From the NCBI RefSeq assembly GCF_010509575.1, contig NZ_CP048437.1, forward strand, positions 992,001-1,056,000: a stretch of DNA of 64,000 nt, in the 5' to 3' direction. Positions 7,973-17,305 of the stretch are shown piece after piece (within the stretch, counting starts at the first letter, position 1; each line of letters opens with the position of its first letter). The notes under the pieces were generated by a model. It was not told where the DNA came from and did not search any database. It worked only from the letters and a program-made list of their open reading frames with translations. The position numbers and the translations under genes were made by a program. This DNA is from Faecalibacterium duncaniae (GTDB lineage Bacteria; Bacillota; Clostridia; Oscillospirales; Ruminococcaceae).

Positions 7973-10900
7973 GTGGCAGACCATACTCTACAATCTACGA
8001 TAGAGATCGCCGGATCCCTCAGCCCCTCCCTTCAATCGGCTATAAACGCGGCCGTCTCTCGTCTGGAGGAAATGAGCAAAGAAACGCTCGAAGCCGCCGG
8101 TGCTTCCGCACAGTTGGCAGCAAAGATCAGCACGCAGGAGACAGTCCTCAAAAATCTGGAACAAGGCTACGCCGACTACATTGTGACCGGCCAAGAAGGA
8201 ACCGAGGAAGCCGAACAGCTCGCGAGTACAATCCAAGAACTGTCCGGTGAACTGACGGAAAATCGCGGCACGTTGGACGCGGCAGAAAAAGCCGCCCGTG
8301 CCCTGTCCGAAACCATGGACGACGCAGGCGGAGAAGCTGAAACGCTGCGCTCTACAATCTCCAAACAGGAGGACACCCTCCAACAGTTAAAACAGCGATA
8401 CGTTGACGTTGCAACCGAACAAGGGGAAACCAGCGACGAAGCGCGGGAACTCGCCAGACAGATCCAAGACCTGTCCAGCGAACTGCACGAAAACAAGACC
8501 AAGCTCTCGGACGCAGAATACGCAGCGGACAAGCTGGACAACTCTCTGGAGGAAGTCGAAAGCTCAGCCAAAAAGGCAGACGACGGCTTCACCATGTTTA
8601 AGGCAACACTGGCAAACCTCGCCGCCGACGCTATCATGCGAGCGGTGGACGGTATCAAGAATCTGGCCGGGAACGTCATAGAACTGGGCCAGAACTTCAC
8701 CAGCACCATGTCCGAGGTATCGGCAATCAGCGGCGCAACCGGTGAGGACTTCGAGAAACTGGAAGCCTGCGCCAGAGAATACGGCGCTACTACGGTTTTT
8801 TCGGCCAGTAATGCAGCCGAGGCCCTCAAATACATGAGTCTCGCCGGGTGGGACGCCGATCAGTCCACAAGTGCGCTGGGCGGCGTTCTGAATCTGGCCG
8901 CCGCTTCTGGCATGGAACTGGGAGCAGCTTCCGACATGGTAACGGACTACCTGAGCGCCTTCGCCATGGAGGCCGGAGACGCCGCATACTTCGCAGATCT
9001 GCTCTCCTACGCGCAAAGCCACAGCAACACCACGGCCGAAGCACTGGGCGAAGCCTACAAGAACTGCGCGGCTAACCTAAACGCAGCCGGACAGGACGTC
9101 GAAACCGTCACCTCGCTGCTCGAAGGAATGGCAAACCAAGGTTACAAAGGATCCGAAGCCGGAACCGCCATGGCCGCGATTATGCGAGACATAACCAACG
9201 GAATGAAGGACGGCGCGATCAAGATCGGAGAAACCTCCGTGGCCGTAATGGACGCACAGGGCAACTTCCGAGATCTCACCGACATTCTCACAGAAGTGGA
9301 AGCCGCCACAAATGGAATGGGCGACGCAGAACGAGCCGTCGCGCTATCTTCCACTTTTACCGCAGACTCCACCAAGGGCCTGAATCTGATCCTCAACGAA
9401 GGCATGGACAAGATCGCCGGGTACGAGGAAGAACTCCGCGGAGCTTCTGGATCCGCTGAGGAAATGGCCAATATTATGAACGACAACCTCAGCGGCGACG
9501 TGGCAGCAATGAACAGCGCCTTCGAGGAACTGGGGCTCAAAATTTACGACGCGCTGGAAAGTAAGCTACGAGCAGGCGTGCAATTTATCACCAACGGCGT
9601 GATCCCGGCGATCGAATGGCTCGGCGGGCATATCCCAGAAGTGACCATAGCAGTGAGCGGCCTCGGTGCCGTTATCGCAGCTATGAACTGGGGAACCATA
9701 TCGAGCAAGATCGCAATGGTGAAGGGCGCACTGGTAAAACTCGCTGCAGCACTGGGAGGCGTATCGCTTCCGGCTATTGCTATTATCGCGGTGATCACGG
9801 CCGTGGCTCTTGCTTTTACGAATTTATGGAAAAACAACGAAGAATTTAGGAATAAGATCACAGCGATCTGGGACGGAATCAAGGCCAAGTTCGACGAGTT
9901 CGGGCAAGGAATTGTGGACAGGCTCAACGCGCTGGGGTTCGAGTTCGAGGACATAACCGAAGTAATGAAGGCAGTCTGGGACGGCTTCTGCGAGGTGCTC
10001 GCTCCGATTTTTGAGGGCGTATTCCAGCAGATCAGCAATATTCTGAGCGAGGCCCTCGATATTCTGACCGGCCTGTTTGACATCTTCGCCGGAATTTTTA
10101 CCGGCGACTGGGATATGGTATGGCAGGGCGTCCAAGAAGTTTTCGGCGCAGTCTGGGACTTCGTTGTGGCAACCTTCGAGAACTGGATCAGCACGTTCAC
10201 CTCTCTGGCGGACACCGTTCTGGGCTGGTTCGGCACCGACTGGGAAACCGTCTGGACGAATGTTAAAACATTTTTCTCAGACACATGGAACGCGATCTCG
10301 TCGTTTTTCTCTGGAATCCTGACGGGAATCAAAACATTTTTCACGGACACATGGAACGCGATCGTCTCGTTTTTCTCTGGAATTTTATCCGGAATTTATT
10401 CGAGCGTCACCGGAACCATGACCGAAATCCACGACACCTTCACGAATATCTGGGACTCAATCACCGGATTTTTGTCCGGAGCATGGGAAACAATTAAAAA
10501 CATTGTGACCGTCGGGATCATGGCCGTGAAGGAAATTATCAGCGCAGCCTTCCAGATCATCACGCTGCCGTTTCGGTTTATCTGGGAAAACTGCAAGGAC
10601 ACGGTGCTCTCTATCTGGGAGACTATCAAGAGCGTGATCGGCGAAAAAATCGACGCCGTAAAAGAAAAGATCACCACGGTGACGACTGCGATCTCCAACG
10701 TAGCAAGCGCAGCATGGAACGCGATCAGCTCCACGGCTTCCTCCCTCTGGGAAGGGATTAAAGGCACGATCGGTTCCAAAATCGACGCAGCTAAGGAGAA
10801 AGTAAGCACCGCGACGAGTGCGATCACCAGCGTGGCAAGTTCCGCATGGTCAAGCGTAAGCTCCACGGCTTCCTCTCTCTGGAACACAATCAGCTCCACA

Positions 10901-11764
10901 GTGAGCAGCAAGATCTCGGCGGCCAGTTCCGCCGTAAGCTCGGCAACGAGTACGATCACCAGCGTGGCAAGCTCTGCGTGGTCAAGTGTGAGCTCTACCG
11001 CTTCCTCTCAATGGGAAAGCATCCGGAGCACGATCAGCAGCAAACTGAGCAGCGCAAAGTCTACCGTTTCCAGCTTAATGAGTGGAATCACTTCCACCAT
11101 GAGTTCAGGACTCAGCTCCGCACTCAGCACAGTGTCGGGTAAGTTCTCCAGTATTTACTCGACGATCAGCAGCAAAATGTCGGCAGCAAGGGACGCCGTA
11201 GGAAACGCGATCAGCGCCCTAAAATCAAAGTTTAATTTCTCGTGGAGCCTGCCACACCTGAAACTCCCTCATGTGAGTATCAGCGGCAGCTTCTCGATCA
11301 ACCCGCCAAGCGTACCACACTTCGGTATTTCATGGTACAAGGACGGCGGTATTCTGACGCGCCCGACTATTTTCGGCGCAGCAGGTAACAATCTTCTGGC
11401 TGGTGGTGAAGCTGGCGCCGAGGCGGTGGTTCCTCTTGCAACCCTCTGGGATAAGTTGGAAACCATGATCACCTCAGTGTTCAACACTGCAAGCACAACC
11501 GGCGGATCTTCTGGCGAAGGACTCACAAGCACGGCCGGAAGGCTTCTGACTCTGGACGACTTCTCTCTCGGAAGTCTGGCAGACAGTGGCGGCGTGGTAG
11601 TTTACTACGACTTCTCCGGCTTCACATGGAGCCCACAGATCCAGACAGAAGGAACCGGCGACGACGCGGACGACTTCATGGCGAAGCTCAAAGCCCACGA
11701 GGCCGAGTTCTTCGACTGGCTGGAAGAATTTATAAAAATGCGGGAGGTGGCTCAATATGCGTAG
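7973..11764 (+). CDS. Tail tape measure protein
   Basis: At 1263 residues this is the longest prophage gene in the window and follows the chaperone, as tape measures do. It starts at GTG with AAGGAGG at 7959-7965. Residues 1-230 are coiled coil. The TP901-type core follows (FTSTMSEVSAISGATGEDFE, residues about 235-255), then a hydrophobic segment near 560-620, then Trp-rich repeats, then three 44-residue tandem repeats (DNA about 10690-11085) rich in Ser and Ala. The C-terminus ends in a conserved FGAAGNNLLAGGEAGAEAVVPL motif. The protein's length fixes tail length; it is also ejected and may span the membrane. Confidence 0.92.
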   Translation: MADHTLQSTIEIAGSLSPSLQSAINAAVSRLEEMSKETLEAAGASAQLAAKISTQETVLKNLEQGYADYIVTGQEGTEEAEQLASTIQELSGELTENRGTLDAAEKAARALSETMDDAGGEAETLRSTISKQEDTLQQLKQRYVDVATEQGETSDEARELARQIQDLSSELHENKTKLSDAEYAADKLDNSLEEVESSAKKADDGFTMFKATLANLAADAIMRAVDGIKNLAGNVIELGQNFTSTMSEVSAISGATGEDFEKLEACAREYGATTVFSASNAAEALKYMSLAGWDADQSTSALGGVLNLAAASGMELGAASDMVTDYLSAFAMEAGDAAYFADLLSYAQSHSNTTAEALGEAYKNCAANLNAAGQDVETVTSLLEGMANQGYKGSEAGTAMAAIMRDITNGMKDGAIKIGETSVAVMDAQGNFRDLTDILTEVEAATNGMGDAERAVALSSTFTADSTKGLNLILNEGMDKIAGYEEELRGASGSAEEMANIMNDNLSGDVAAMNSAFEELGLKIYDALESKLRAGVQFITNGVIPAIEWLGGHIPEVTIAVSGLGAVIAAMNWGTISSKIAMVKGALVKLAAALGGVSLPAIAIIAVITAVALAFTNLWKNNEEFRNKITAIWDGIKAKFDEFGQGIVDRLNALGFEFEDITEVMKAVWDGFCEVLAPIFEGVFQQISNILSEALDILTGLFDIFAGIFTGDWDMVWQGVQEVFGAVWDFVVATFENWISTFTSLADTVLGWFGTDWETVWTNVKTFFSDTWNAISSFFSGILTGIKTFFTDTWNAIVSFFSGILSGIYSSVTGTMTEIHDTFTNIWDSITGFLSGAWETIKNIVTVGIMAVKEIISAAFQIITLPFRFIWENCKDTVLSIWETIKSVIGEKIDAVKEKITTVTTAISNVASAAWNAISSTASSLWEGIKGTIGSKIDAAKEKVSTATSAITSVASSAWSSVSSTASSLWNTISSTVSSKISAASSAVSSATSTITSVASSAWSSVSSTASSQWESIRSTISSKLSSAKSTVSSLMSGITSTMSSGLSSALSTVSGKFSSIYSTISSKMSAARDAVGNAISALKSKFNFSWSLPHLKLPHVSISGSFSINPPSVPHFGISWYKDGGILTRPTIFGAAGNNLLAGGEAGAEAVVPLATLWDKLETMITSVFNTASTTGGSSGEGLTSTAGRLLTLDDFSLGSLADSGGVVVYYDFSGFTWSPQIQTEGTGDDADDFMAKLKAHEAEFFDWLEEFIKMREVAQYA
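10690..11085 (+). repeat. Three 132-bp tandem repeats inside the tape measure gene
   Basis: Three consecutive 44-codon units start near 10690, 10822 and 10954. Each begins with a segment like ITSVASSAWSSVSSTASSLW and continues into a helix ending in a Ser/Ala/Thr run. The second and third units are most alike at DNA level. Change in copy number would alter tail length in steps of 44 residues. Confidence 0.75.
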
Positions 11765-12005
11765 AGTAACAGGCTACAAAGACTACACGACACGCGAAGG
11801 GGACACCTTCGACGCGCTGGCCCTCGAAATGTACGGGGAGGAAATGCTGGCGCACTATATCGCAGAATTTAACCCCGACTATGCGGACGTGCTGATCTTC
11901 GACGCGAACGTGGCCCTCCGGCTGCCGATCGTCGAAGGTGCAGAGACGCCGGAAACTCTGCCGCCGTGGCGTCGGGACTCTGAGGACGAGGACGACAGCG
12001 CGTGA
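11757..12005 (+). CDS. Tail protein X, LysM-like
   Basis: An 82-residue protein of the P2 gpX family. The segment YTTREGDTFDALALEMYGEE followed by YIAEFNPDYADVLIFDANVALRLP is a LysM-like fold that binds at the tail hub or baseplate. Its start overlaps the tape measure end by eight bases and its stop overlaps the GTG of the next gene, so the three are probably translated together. The acidic C-terminus is short and likely flexible. Confidence 0.88.
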   Translation: MRRVTGYKDYTTREGDTFDALALEMYGEEMLAHYIAEFNPDYADVLIFDANVALRLPIVEGAETPETLPPWRRDSEDEDDSA

Positions 12006-12919
12006 ACCTCTACTACAACGGGGTGGATATATACGGGGACGTGTCGGTGAACTACTGCGTGCACGAAATGTTCGCAGAAAAGCAAGCCGACACCCTCGTG
12101 ATCCGCTTCAATGACACCAAGGGAACATGGAGCAAGTGGCAACCGGCCGAAGGTGACACCGTGCAATTCAAAGAAGGCGCGAGTGATACTGGGAAAATGT
12201 TCGTGCACTCCATGAAACCAGAAAACGGGCTTTTTACGATCCGAGCCATGTCCATGCCAAAAAGCGGCAAGACAAAAAAGAGCAAAAGCTGGGAGGGCGT
12301 CCGGTTCCTGCAACTGGCGAATGAGTTCGCAGGAAATCACGGACTAACATTCCAGAACTACGGCTGCGCGGATCAGGTTTACCCGTATATTAAGCAGGAC
12401 AACGAGACAGACTTCGCCCTATTCCACCGGCTCTGCACTCTGGAAGGCTGCCAAATGCTTATATTTGACGGCAAGCTGCTGGCGTATAACGAGCAGTACA
12501 TAGAGGGGCAGACTCCAGCCGGTAGTCTCTCCGTAGATGAAAACGGCGTTTTCTCCTATGAGGACAACCGGGGCGGAATGTACGGATCCTGCGAAATTGC
12601 AAGCGGAAGCTACTCCGGAAAATTTATAGCCGACAGCTCCAACAGCTCAGTGCTCCGCCCTGCGGTGCCTATTCAGGTAACCAGCAATGCAGAGGCGGCA
12701 CGCTTCGCCAAGGGGCTGCTGCGGAACGCGAACAAGTTCGCCCGATCCGGATACTTTTCCAAGTCACTTATGACCGGATATGCAGCCGCCAGCATTTTGA
12801 CACTATCAACACCAAGGGCAACCATGTGGGACGGTACCGTTTTTGTGTATAAAGTCCGGCATGATTTTGTCGGAAATAAATCCACGATCTACTTCCGACA
12901 CATTCTGGAGGGCTACTAA
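12002..12919 (+). CDS. Baseplate hub protein, P2 gpD family
   Basis: A 305-residue hub protein (late control D/gp27-like). It starts with GTG overlapping the upstream stop. The N-terminus MNLYYNGVDIYGDVSVNYCV and the segment FAGNHGLTFQNYG then QVYPYIKQDNETDFALFHRL are characteristic of the family, whose trimer joins the tail tube to the spike. The next gene encodes the matching spike V, with TAATG overlap. Confidence 0.87.
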   Translation: MNLYYNGVDIYGDVSVNYCVHEMFAEKQADTLVIRFNDTKGTWSKWQPAEGDTVQFKEGASDTGKMFVHSMKPENGLFTIRAMSMPKSGKTKKSKSWEGVRFLQLANEFAGNHGLTFQNYGCADQVYPYIKQDNETDFALFHRLCTLEGCQMLIFDGKLLAYNEQYIEGQTPAGSLSVDENGVFSYEDNRGGMYGSCEIASGSYSGKFIADSSNSSVLRPAVPIQVTSNAEAARFAKGLLRNANKFARSGYFSKSLMTGYAAASILTLSTPRATMWDGTVFVYKVRHDFVGNKSTIYFRHILEGY

Positions 12920-13269
12920 TGGGAAACATCAATAAAGGCACGATCGCCAGCATATCAGGAAACACGGCCCGCGTTGTACCGTCTGACGCCGGGGCTAAGC
13001 CAACCGCAAAGATCACGATCCCGTGGCACCTCCGCGGATCCACCGGAAACCTCTCAAAAGGCACGGCGGTGGTTTATGTGGAGTTTGACGACTCCACCGG
13101 GCTGCTGCTGGGCCGGGCGGACGGTGAATGGGGGTGCTACCTGCCGAGACTCTCGGCCGGTAATATCAACGTACCGAAGGGCGACGTCACAGCTCGCGGC
13201 ATAAGCCTGAGCGGACACACCCACGGAGGCGTCGAAACAGGCAGCGGATCCACTAAAAAACCAGACTAA
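12919..13269 (+). CDS. Baseplate spike protein, gpV family
   Basis: This 116-residue protein has the OB-fold pattern of the gpV/VgrG spike: KGTIASISGNTARVVPSD near the start and LSKGTAVVYVEFDDSTGLLLGR in the middle, ending with DVTARGISLSGHTHGGVETG. The HTH motif near the end is like the iron-binding tip histidines of P2-type spikes, although the full HxH arrangement was not checked structurally. The spike pierces the cell envelope at contraction. Confidence 0.85.
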   Translation: MGNINKGTIASISGNTARVVPSDAGAKPTAKITIPWHLRGSTGNLSKGTAVVYVEFDDSTGLLLGRADGEWGCYLPRLSAGNINVPKGDVTARGISLSGHTHGGVETGSGSTKKPD

Positions 13270-13281
13270 GGAGGTACAGCC

Positions 13282-13968
13282 ATGCCAACAATGGCACAGT
13301 GGGGCTCAAAAAAATGGGCCGTATCATCAAAGCAAGTCGTCGCGCTGGAGGGGCTGGCCTTTTCCTACGAGCAGGTGGCCGACGAAAACACCAGCACCGA
13401 GGACAAAAAGACGACTAACGAACGAGGTACCGAGCTTTTCCCTCTCTCATTCACCACCGTGCTGCACTCAGGCGCAGGCGTTGACGTATGGGCGGAGATC
13501 CAGAGCTGGAAGGCTCTCGTCACAAAAGTGAATTATTTCTATCTCGGCGGCAAGAAGCTGGGGCCGAAGCTCCAGCTCCGAAAAGTCGCGGTAAGCAACA
13601 CAAAGGTGGACGGCAAGGGGAGGCTGCTTCTGGCCACTCTTTCCTTCACATTCAAGGAATACGATCCGGCCACCGCCAGCGTGAAGGTAAGCACCACCGC
13701 GCTGAATGTGAAAGCGAGCACCGCCTCGAAGTCCGTCAAGAAAACAACCAACACAGCGGCCAAAAAGGCCACAAAGAAAACGATCAAAGTCGGCGACTAT
13801 GTGAAGCCGACCGGCAGCAGGTATGCAACCGGCCAAAAGATACCAAACTGGGTAAAACAACGAAAACATAGGGTGAGCCAGATCAAGAGCAGCCAAAACA
13901 AGGTGCTACTGGGCCACCCTAACGGGATCAATAGCTGGGTGTATCTGTCCGAAGTAACTCTCGCATAA
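13282..13968 (+). CDS. Baseplate/tail protein with C-terminal SH3-like wall-binding domain
   Basis: A 228-residue protein with two parts. Residues 1-133 (for example ELFPLSFTTVLHSGAGVDVW and KVDGKGRLLLATLSFTFKEY) form a beta-rich domain that resembles small tail proteins of contractile Firmicute phages; I do not name a family with confidence. A Lys/Ala/Thr linker follows. Residues about 170-228 (IKVGDYVKPTGSRYATGQKI, then VLLGHPNGINSWVYLSEVTL) resemble SH3-like cell-wall-binding modules of endolysins, and share the IKVGD start with the endolysin of this same phage. This suggests a baseplate part that touches peptidoglycan. Confidence 0.68.
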   Translation: MPTMAQWGSKKWAVSSKQVVALEGLAFSYEQVADENTSTEDKKTTNERGTELFPLSFTTVLHSGAGVDVWAEIQSWKALVTKVNYFYLGGKKLGPKLQLRKVAVSNTKVDGKGRLLLATLSFTFKEYDPATASVKVSTTALNVKASTASKSVKKTTNTAAKKATKKTIKVGDYVKPTGSRYATGQKIPNWVKQRKHRVSQIKSSQNKVLLGHPNGINSWVYLSEVTLA

Positions 13969-13980
13969 GGAGGTGACGCC

Positions 13981-14262
13981 ATGAGAGCAAGCGGAAACGG
14001 GAGCCCGGAAGTGTGCGCCGCCAATCTACTGAGGATCGTCCGCGGTGAAGTCGCATACGATCGCGTGCGCGGCGTTGACGGGACTCTGATCGACAAACCG
14101 AACGCGACCGACGAGGCCGTGGCTGACGCGGAGTGGGTTCTGGAAACCTTCGAGCCCCGCGTGGAGTCTGACAGTATCGCCTCAGATCCGGCGGCTGCCT
14201 TCTCTGGCGACTTCGGCATGATCGTGAACATTATCCAAAGAAAGGAGGACGAGGACGCATGA
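13981..14262 (+). CDS. Baseplate wedge protein, gp25/W-like
   Basis: A 93-residue protein whose pattern NLLRIVRGEVAYDRVRGVDG and WVLETFEPRVESDSI matches the gp25-like (P2 gpW) wedge family, including the conserved EPR triplet. It initiates the sheath-baseplate contact. Its stop overlaps the ATG of the baseplate J gene by four bases (ATGA), the same order as W-J in P2. Confidence 0.82.
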   Translation: MRASGNGSPEVCAANLLRIVRGEVAYDRVRGVDGTLIDKPNATDEAVADAEWVLETFEPRVESDSIASDPAAAFSGDFGMIVNIIQRKEDEDA

Positions 14263-15605
14263 GCGAGCTCAAATTCATAGAGACAACCGACGAAACAATC
14301 TACACCGACATACTGGAAGAATTAGAGAACGGCGTCGGCGAGCCTCTCTACCCCGGTGACGAGCGCCGAATCTTCGGCGACACCATGGCGAAGGTGATCG
14401 TCACTGTTTACAACACAGTAAACGACGCCTGCCGCCAGAAAATGCTCCGATATGCAAGGGGCACTGTTCTGGACGCTCTGGGAGAAAACAGAGACGTGAT
14501 CCGTCTCGATCCTACCTATGCCACTACCACCCTACGGTTCACAGTTACCGAAGCGGTGGGCTCTAATATCATTATCCCGGCCGGACTTCGAGTAACTGGT
14601 GACTTCGTTCACTATTTCCTGACAGACACCACAGCCGTGCTTTATGCAGGCAGCCTCTATGTGGACGTGGCAGCAACCGCCGAGGAAGGCGGCACGGACT
14701 ACAACAACATAGACGAGGGCGAGATCTCCGAGATCGTGGACGTCTCCGACGTTCCACTACTCGACGGAGTAACAAACCTGACCATAACAGAAGGCGGAGG
14801 CGACCGTGAGGAGGACGAACCGTACCGTGAGAGAATCCGAGAGGCTGAGAACAAACTCAGCACCGCAGGCCCGGCCAAAGCCTACAAATACTGGGCACTG
14901 TCCGCGAACTCTCTCGTCACGGACGCGGTGGTGGAATCCGAAAAGGAAACGATCACCAGAACCCTGAAAACCTACGCCGGGCACGCCTTCCAAGGTGGTG
15001 CCAATCTCCTGCCGGACACTCTGGTAGTTTTCCTGAGCGACGGATCCGAAGCCACAGCAGGGGCAGACTATACGGCCGAGTATGCCGACGAGCTTCTGAC
15101 TCTCTCACTCTCCGGATCTCTCGCTGGAGCCGAGACGGTAAAGATCCAGATCGGCCGCAATATGTACGGCCGTGTCAAGATCGTGCCGATCTGCGCCGGA
15201 GGACAGATTCCGAGCGAGGACGTGCTGGCCGACGTGCTGGCCGCCTGCTCTGCGGACGACGTTCGACCTCTCACTGACATGGTAACGGTGGAAGCTCCAG
15301 AAACTCACGAGTATGACATAGAACTCACCTACTACACCACTAAAGCCAACGAGTCCGAAGTGGTGCAGAACGTGGAAGGATCCGGCGGGGCTATTGATCA
15401 ATATATCAACTGGCAGGGCTCCACACTGAATCAGGACATAAACCCAGACGAGCTCCGGAAGCGGATCCTCTGCCCTGACTGGGCCGACGATCTAATCGGA
15501 GCCACCCGCGTGCAGATCATCAAACCGGAATACACCGAGCTCAACAGCACGACCGTGGCCAAGTTCTCCGGTAAAAAGACCGTGAAGCATATCGTCAGAG
15601 GATAA
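14259..15605 (+). CDS. Baseplate J-like wedge protein
   Basis: A 448-residue baseplate protein of the P2 gpJ/T4 gp6 family, which forms the wedge ring of the baseplate. Diagnostic segments are GDTMAKVIVTVYNTVNDACR, ARGTVLDALGENRDVIRLDP, and EEDEPYRERIREAENKLSTA followed by GPAKAYKYWALSA. The reading frame overlaps the W gene and is followed by gpI with a ribosome binding site at 15605-15612. The length is longer than P2 gpJ (about 300 residues) but typical for Firmicute phages. Confidence 0.9.
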   Translation: MSELKFIETTDETIYTDILEELENGVGEPLYPGDERRIFGDTMAKVIVTVYNTVNDACRQKMLRYARGTVLDALGENRDVIRLDPTYATTTLRFTVTEAVGSNIIIPAGLRVTGDFVHYFLTDTTAVLYAGSLYVDVAATAEEGGTDYNNIDEGEISEIVDVSDVPLLDGVTNLTITEGGGDREEDEPYRERIREAENKLSTAGPAKAYKYWALSANSLVTDAVVESEKETITRTLKTYAGHAFQGGANLLPDTLVVFLSDGSEATAGADYTAEYADELLTLSLSGSLAGAETVKIQIGRNMYGRVKIVPICAGGQIPSEDVLADVLAACSADDVRPLTDMVTVEAPETHEYDIELTYYTTKANESEVVQNVEGSGGAIDQYINWQGSTLNQDINPDELRKRILCPDWADDLIGATRVQIIKPEYTELNSTTVAKFSGKKTVKHIVRG

Positions 15606-15619
15606 AGGAGGTGGACAGC

Positions 15620-16525
15620 ATGGGCGGCATGAAAGTGTCAAACATGGATTTTATAAAACTGCTGCCCGCCTTCATGCAGGACGACGAGGCAGCGATCGCA
15701 CTCAGCAAGGCCGTGAACAAGCTCATAGGTGAGCCGGGCAAACGTCTGGCCACAATCCGCACATGGGACAAGGTAGACGAGCTCACAGAGGCGGAGTGCA
15801 ACGAAATGGCGTGGGAGCTGGACATTGACTGGTACGACTCCGAAGGCATGAGCCTGACAGAGAAGCGGAACACAATCAAGCTCGCGCAGCAGATCAAAAG
15901 AAAACGCGGTACCAAGTGGGCCGTTGAGCGTCTGATCGGCGCATACTTCGGCGAGGGCTACGTCATGGAGTGGTTCGAGATGGACGACTCCCCGTACACC
16001 TTCGCGGCTCTAACCACAAACGCGAACACCGACGGCGAAAATTTTAATAAATTTGTTGACGCCGTTCAGGCTGCCAAAAATGTGCGCTCGCATATCGCGG
16101 GCGTTTTCTATTACTGGCAGCAGGGGCCAGATCCCGGCATTGAGTGTGCGCTAAACACGGAGCTGCACCGTTATGATTTTGTGAAATGCGGTACCAACCC
16201 GCGAACGGCCACGATCGGCTTCGTGATAAAGCCGAGCATTGAAACAGATCCGGAAGTGAAGCCGTACCTATACGACTACACTCACGCCGGAACCACAACC
16301 TGCGGAACATATCCGCAGCCCGGAACACTCGGCGCCGTCGTAAAGCAAGCGGCTGCAGCCGAGCCTGACACCGAGGCGTTCCGCTACAACTACCCTGAAT
16401 GTGGAATAACTCCACGGCCGGGGACGTTGGGCTCAGTTATAAAACGCGCAGCAGCCACGAACGAAAAGGCGGCCCTGTTCTGCTATCCGTTCGTAAAATG
16501 CGGAACTAAGCGCTGCGGGGAATAA
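15620..16525 (+). CDS. Tail protein I with C-terminal repeats
   Basis: A 301-residue relative of P2 gpI, which links the wedge to tail fibres. The N-terminal 160 residues carry the family pattern (LLPAFMQDDEAAIALSKAVN, then LTEKRNTIKLAQQIKRKRGT and GTKWAVERLIGAYFGEG). I chose ATG 15620 over GTG 15611 because AAAGGAGGT at 15604-15612 then has normal spacing. The C-terminus is unusual: units starting at Cys190, Cys228 and Cys261 share a CGT-x-P-x-x-x-TLG-x-V-K motif, with a partial fourth copy ending in CGTKRCGE. Confidence 0.82.
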   Translation: MGGMKVSNMDFIKLLPAFMQDDEAAIALSKAVNKLIGEPGKRLATIRTWDKVDELTEAECNEMAWELDIDWYDSEGMSLTEKRNTIKLAQQIKRKRGTKWAVERLIGAYFGEGYVMEWFEMDDSPYTFAALTTNANTDGENFNKFVDAVQAAKNVRSHIAGVFYYWQQGPDPGIECALNTELHRYDFVKCGTNPRTATIGFVIKPSIETDPEVKPYLYDYTHAGTTTCGTYPQPGTLGAVVKQAAAAEPDTEAFRYNYPECGITPRPGTLGSVIKRAAATNEKAALFCYPFVKCGTKRCGE

Positions 16526-16544
16526 ACCGAAAGGAGGGCACAAA

Positions 16545-16856
16545 ATGGCATACTTCGGCGAAGCCTACATGGGACGAAGGCGGCAGCAGTGGCTCCGCTC
16601 TCTCGCCTATGTCGAGGCTCAGACAAACGGCACATGGCACCGCGGAACGATCAACCAGAAAAAGATCGAAGGCGAAAACGTGGTAGTTATGGCGACGTTC
16701 CCGACGCTGGACTCTATCGCCTGCACGATCAACGCCTCCCGTCTGATCGACACCTACGGGGAGCAGGCAGCATACCAGCAGAGAACTATCAACAAAGTGG
16801 CCGGACAGGGAACCATGATCAAGATCACGATCCCGATCTATGAAGTCACAGCATAA
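16545..16856 (+). CDS. Hypothetical tail-tip protein
   Basis: This 103-residue protein is not recognised. It begins MAYFGEAYMGRRRQQWLRSL and ends in a beta-rich stretch (TMIKITIPIYEVTA). It has a good AAAGGAGGG site and lies between gpI and two other unassigned genes upstream of the DGR target, where fibre, adhesin or fibre-chaperone genes usually sit. No membrane segment or signal peptide is visible. Confidence 0.55.
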   Translation: MAYFGEAYMGRRRQQWLRSLAYVEAQTNGTWHRGTINQKKIEGENVVVMATFPTLDSIACTINASRLIDTYGEQAAYQQRTINKVAGQGTMIKITIPIYEVTA

Positions 16857-16876
16857 AGGAAGGAGGAAACAGACAC

Positions 16877-17302
16877 ATGTATAACGCAACAAAATGGCTC
16901 GACAAAGTGGTAGACGTCGATAGCGGCGAGGTCATTCAGGCCGGAACCGATCAGAGCGCCGCCCACTTCAACAACATGGAGAGCGGGATCACAGACGCCA
17001 GCGTGGCCGCTGCCATGCTCCTGATCGCAGCCGGAGAGCTCCAGTCTCAGACAGAGATCGAGCGCCACGTCGTAGAACTGAAAAACACGGCGAGCTATCC
17101 GTTCAACAACTCCACCAAGACCGTGAGCCTTGCGATCACTCGCGACAACACAGACTACACCGTGGACGTGGATATTCAGGCCCACACCGGAAATGTCGGC
17201 GAGATCCAGATCTACGACAAGCAGCTCAACGGCTTCAAGGTCAAGTACGACGGAAGCGCCGAGAGCGCCACCCTTATTTTAAGAATCAAAGGAGGTAAAT
17301 AA
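16877..17302 (+). CDS. Hypothetical tail-tip/fibre-associated protein
   Basis: A 141-residue protein with an N-terminal helical part (WLDKVVDVDSGEVIQAGTDQ, HFNNMESGITDA) and a beta-rich C-terminal part (SYPFNNSTKTVSLAITRDNT). The N-terminal HFNNMESG segment is a pattern seen at the start of many small appendage proteins of Firmicute phages, but I cannot name a family. Its stop is four bases from the next ATG. Confidence 0.55.
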   Translation: MYNATKWLDKVVDVDSGEVIQAGTDQSAAHFNNMESGITDASVAAAMLLIAAGELQSQTEIERHVVELKNTASYPFNNSTKTVSLAITRDNTDYTVDVDIQAHTGNVGEIQIYDKQLNGFKVKYDGSAESATLILRIKGGK

Positions 17303-17305
17303 ACC

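Noticed and set aside
10690..11085. Tandem repeats as a possible CRISPR array
   Set aside because: The repeats are contiguous and in frame in the tape measure gene, without unique spacers.
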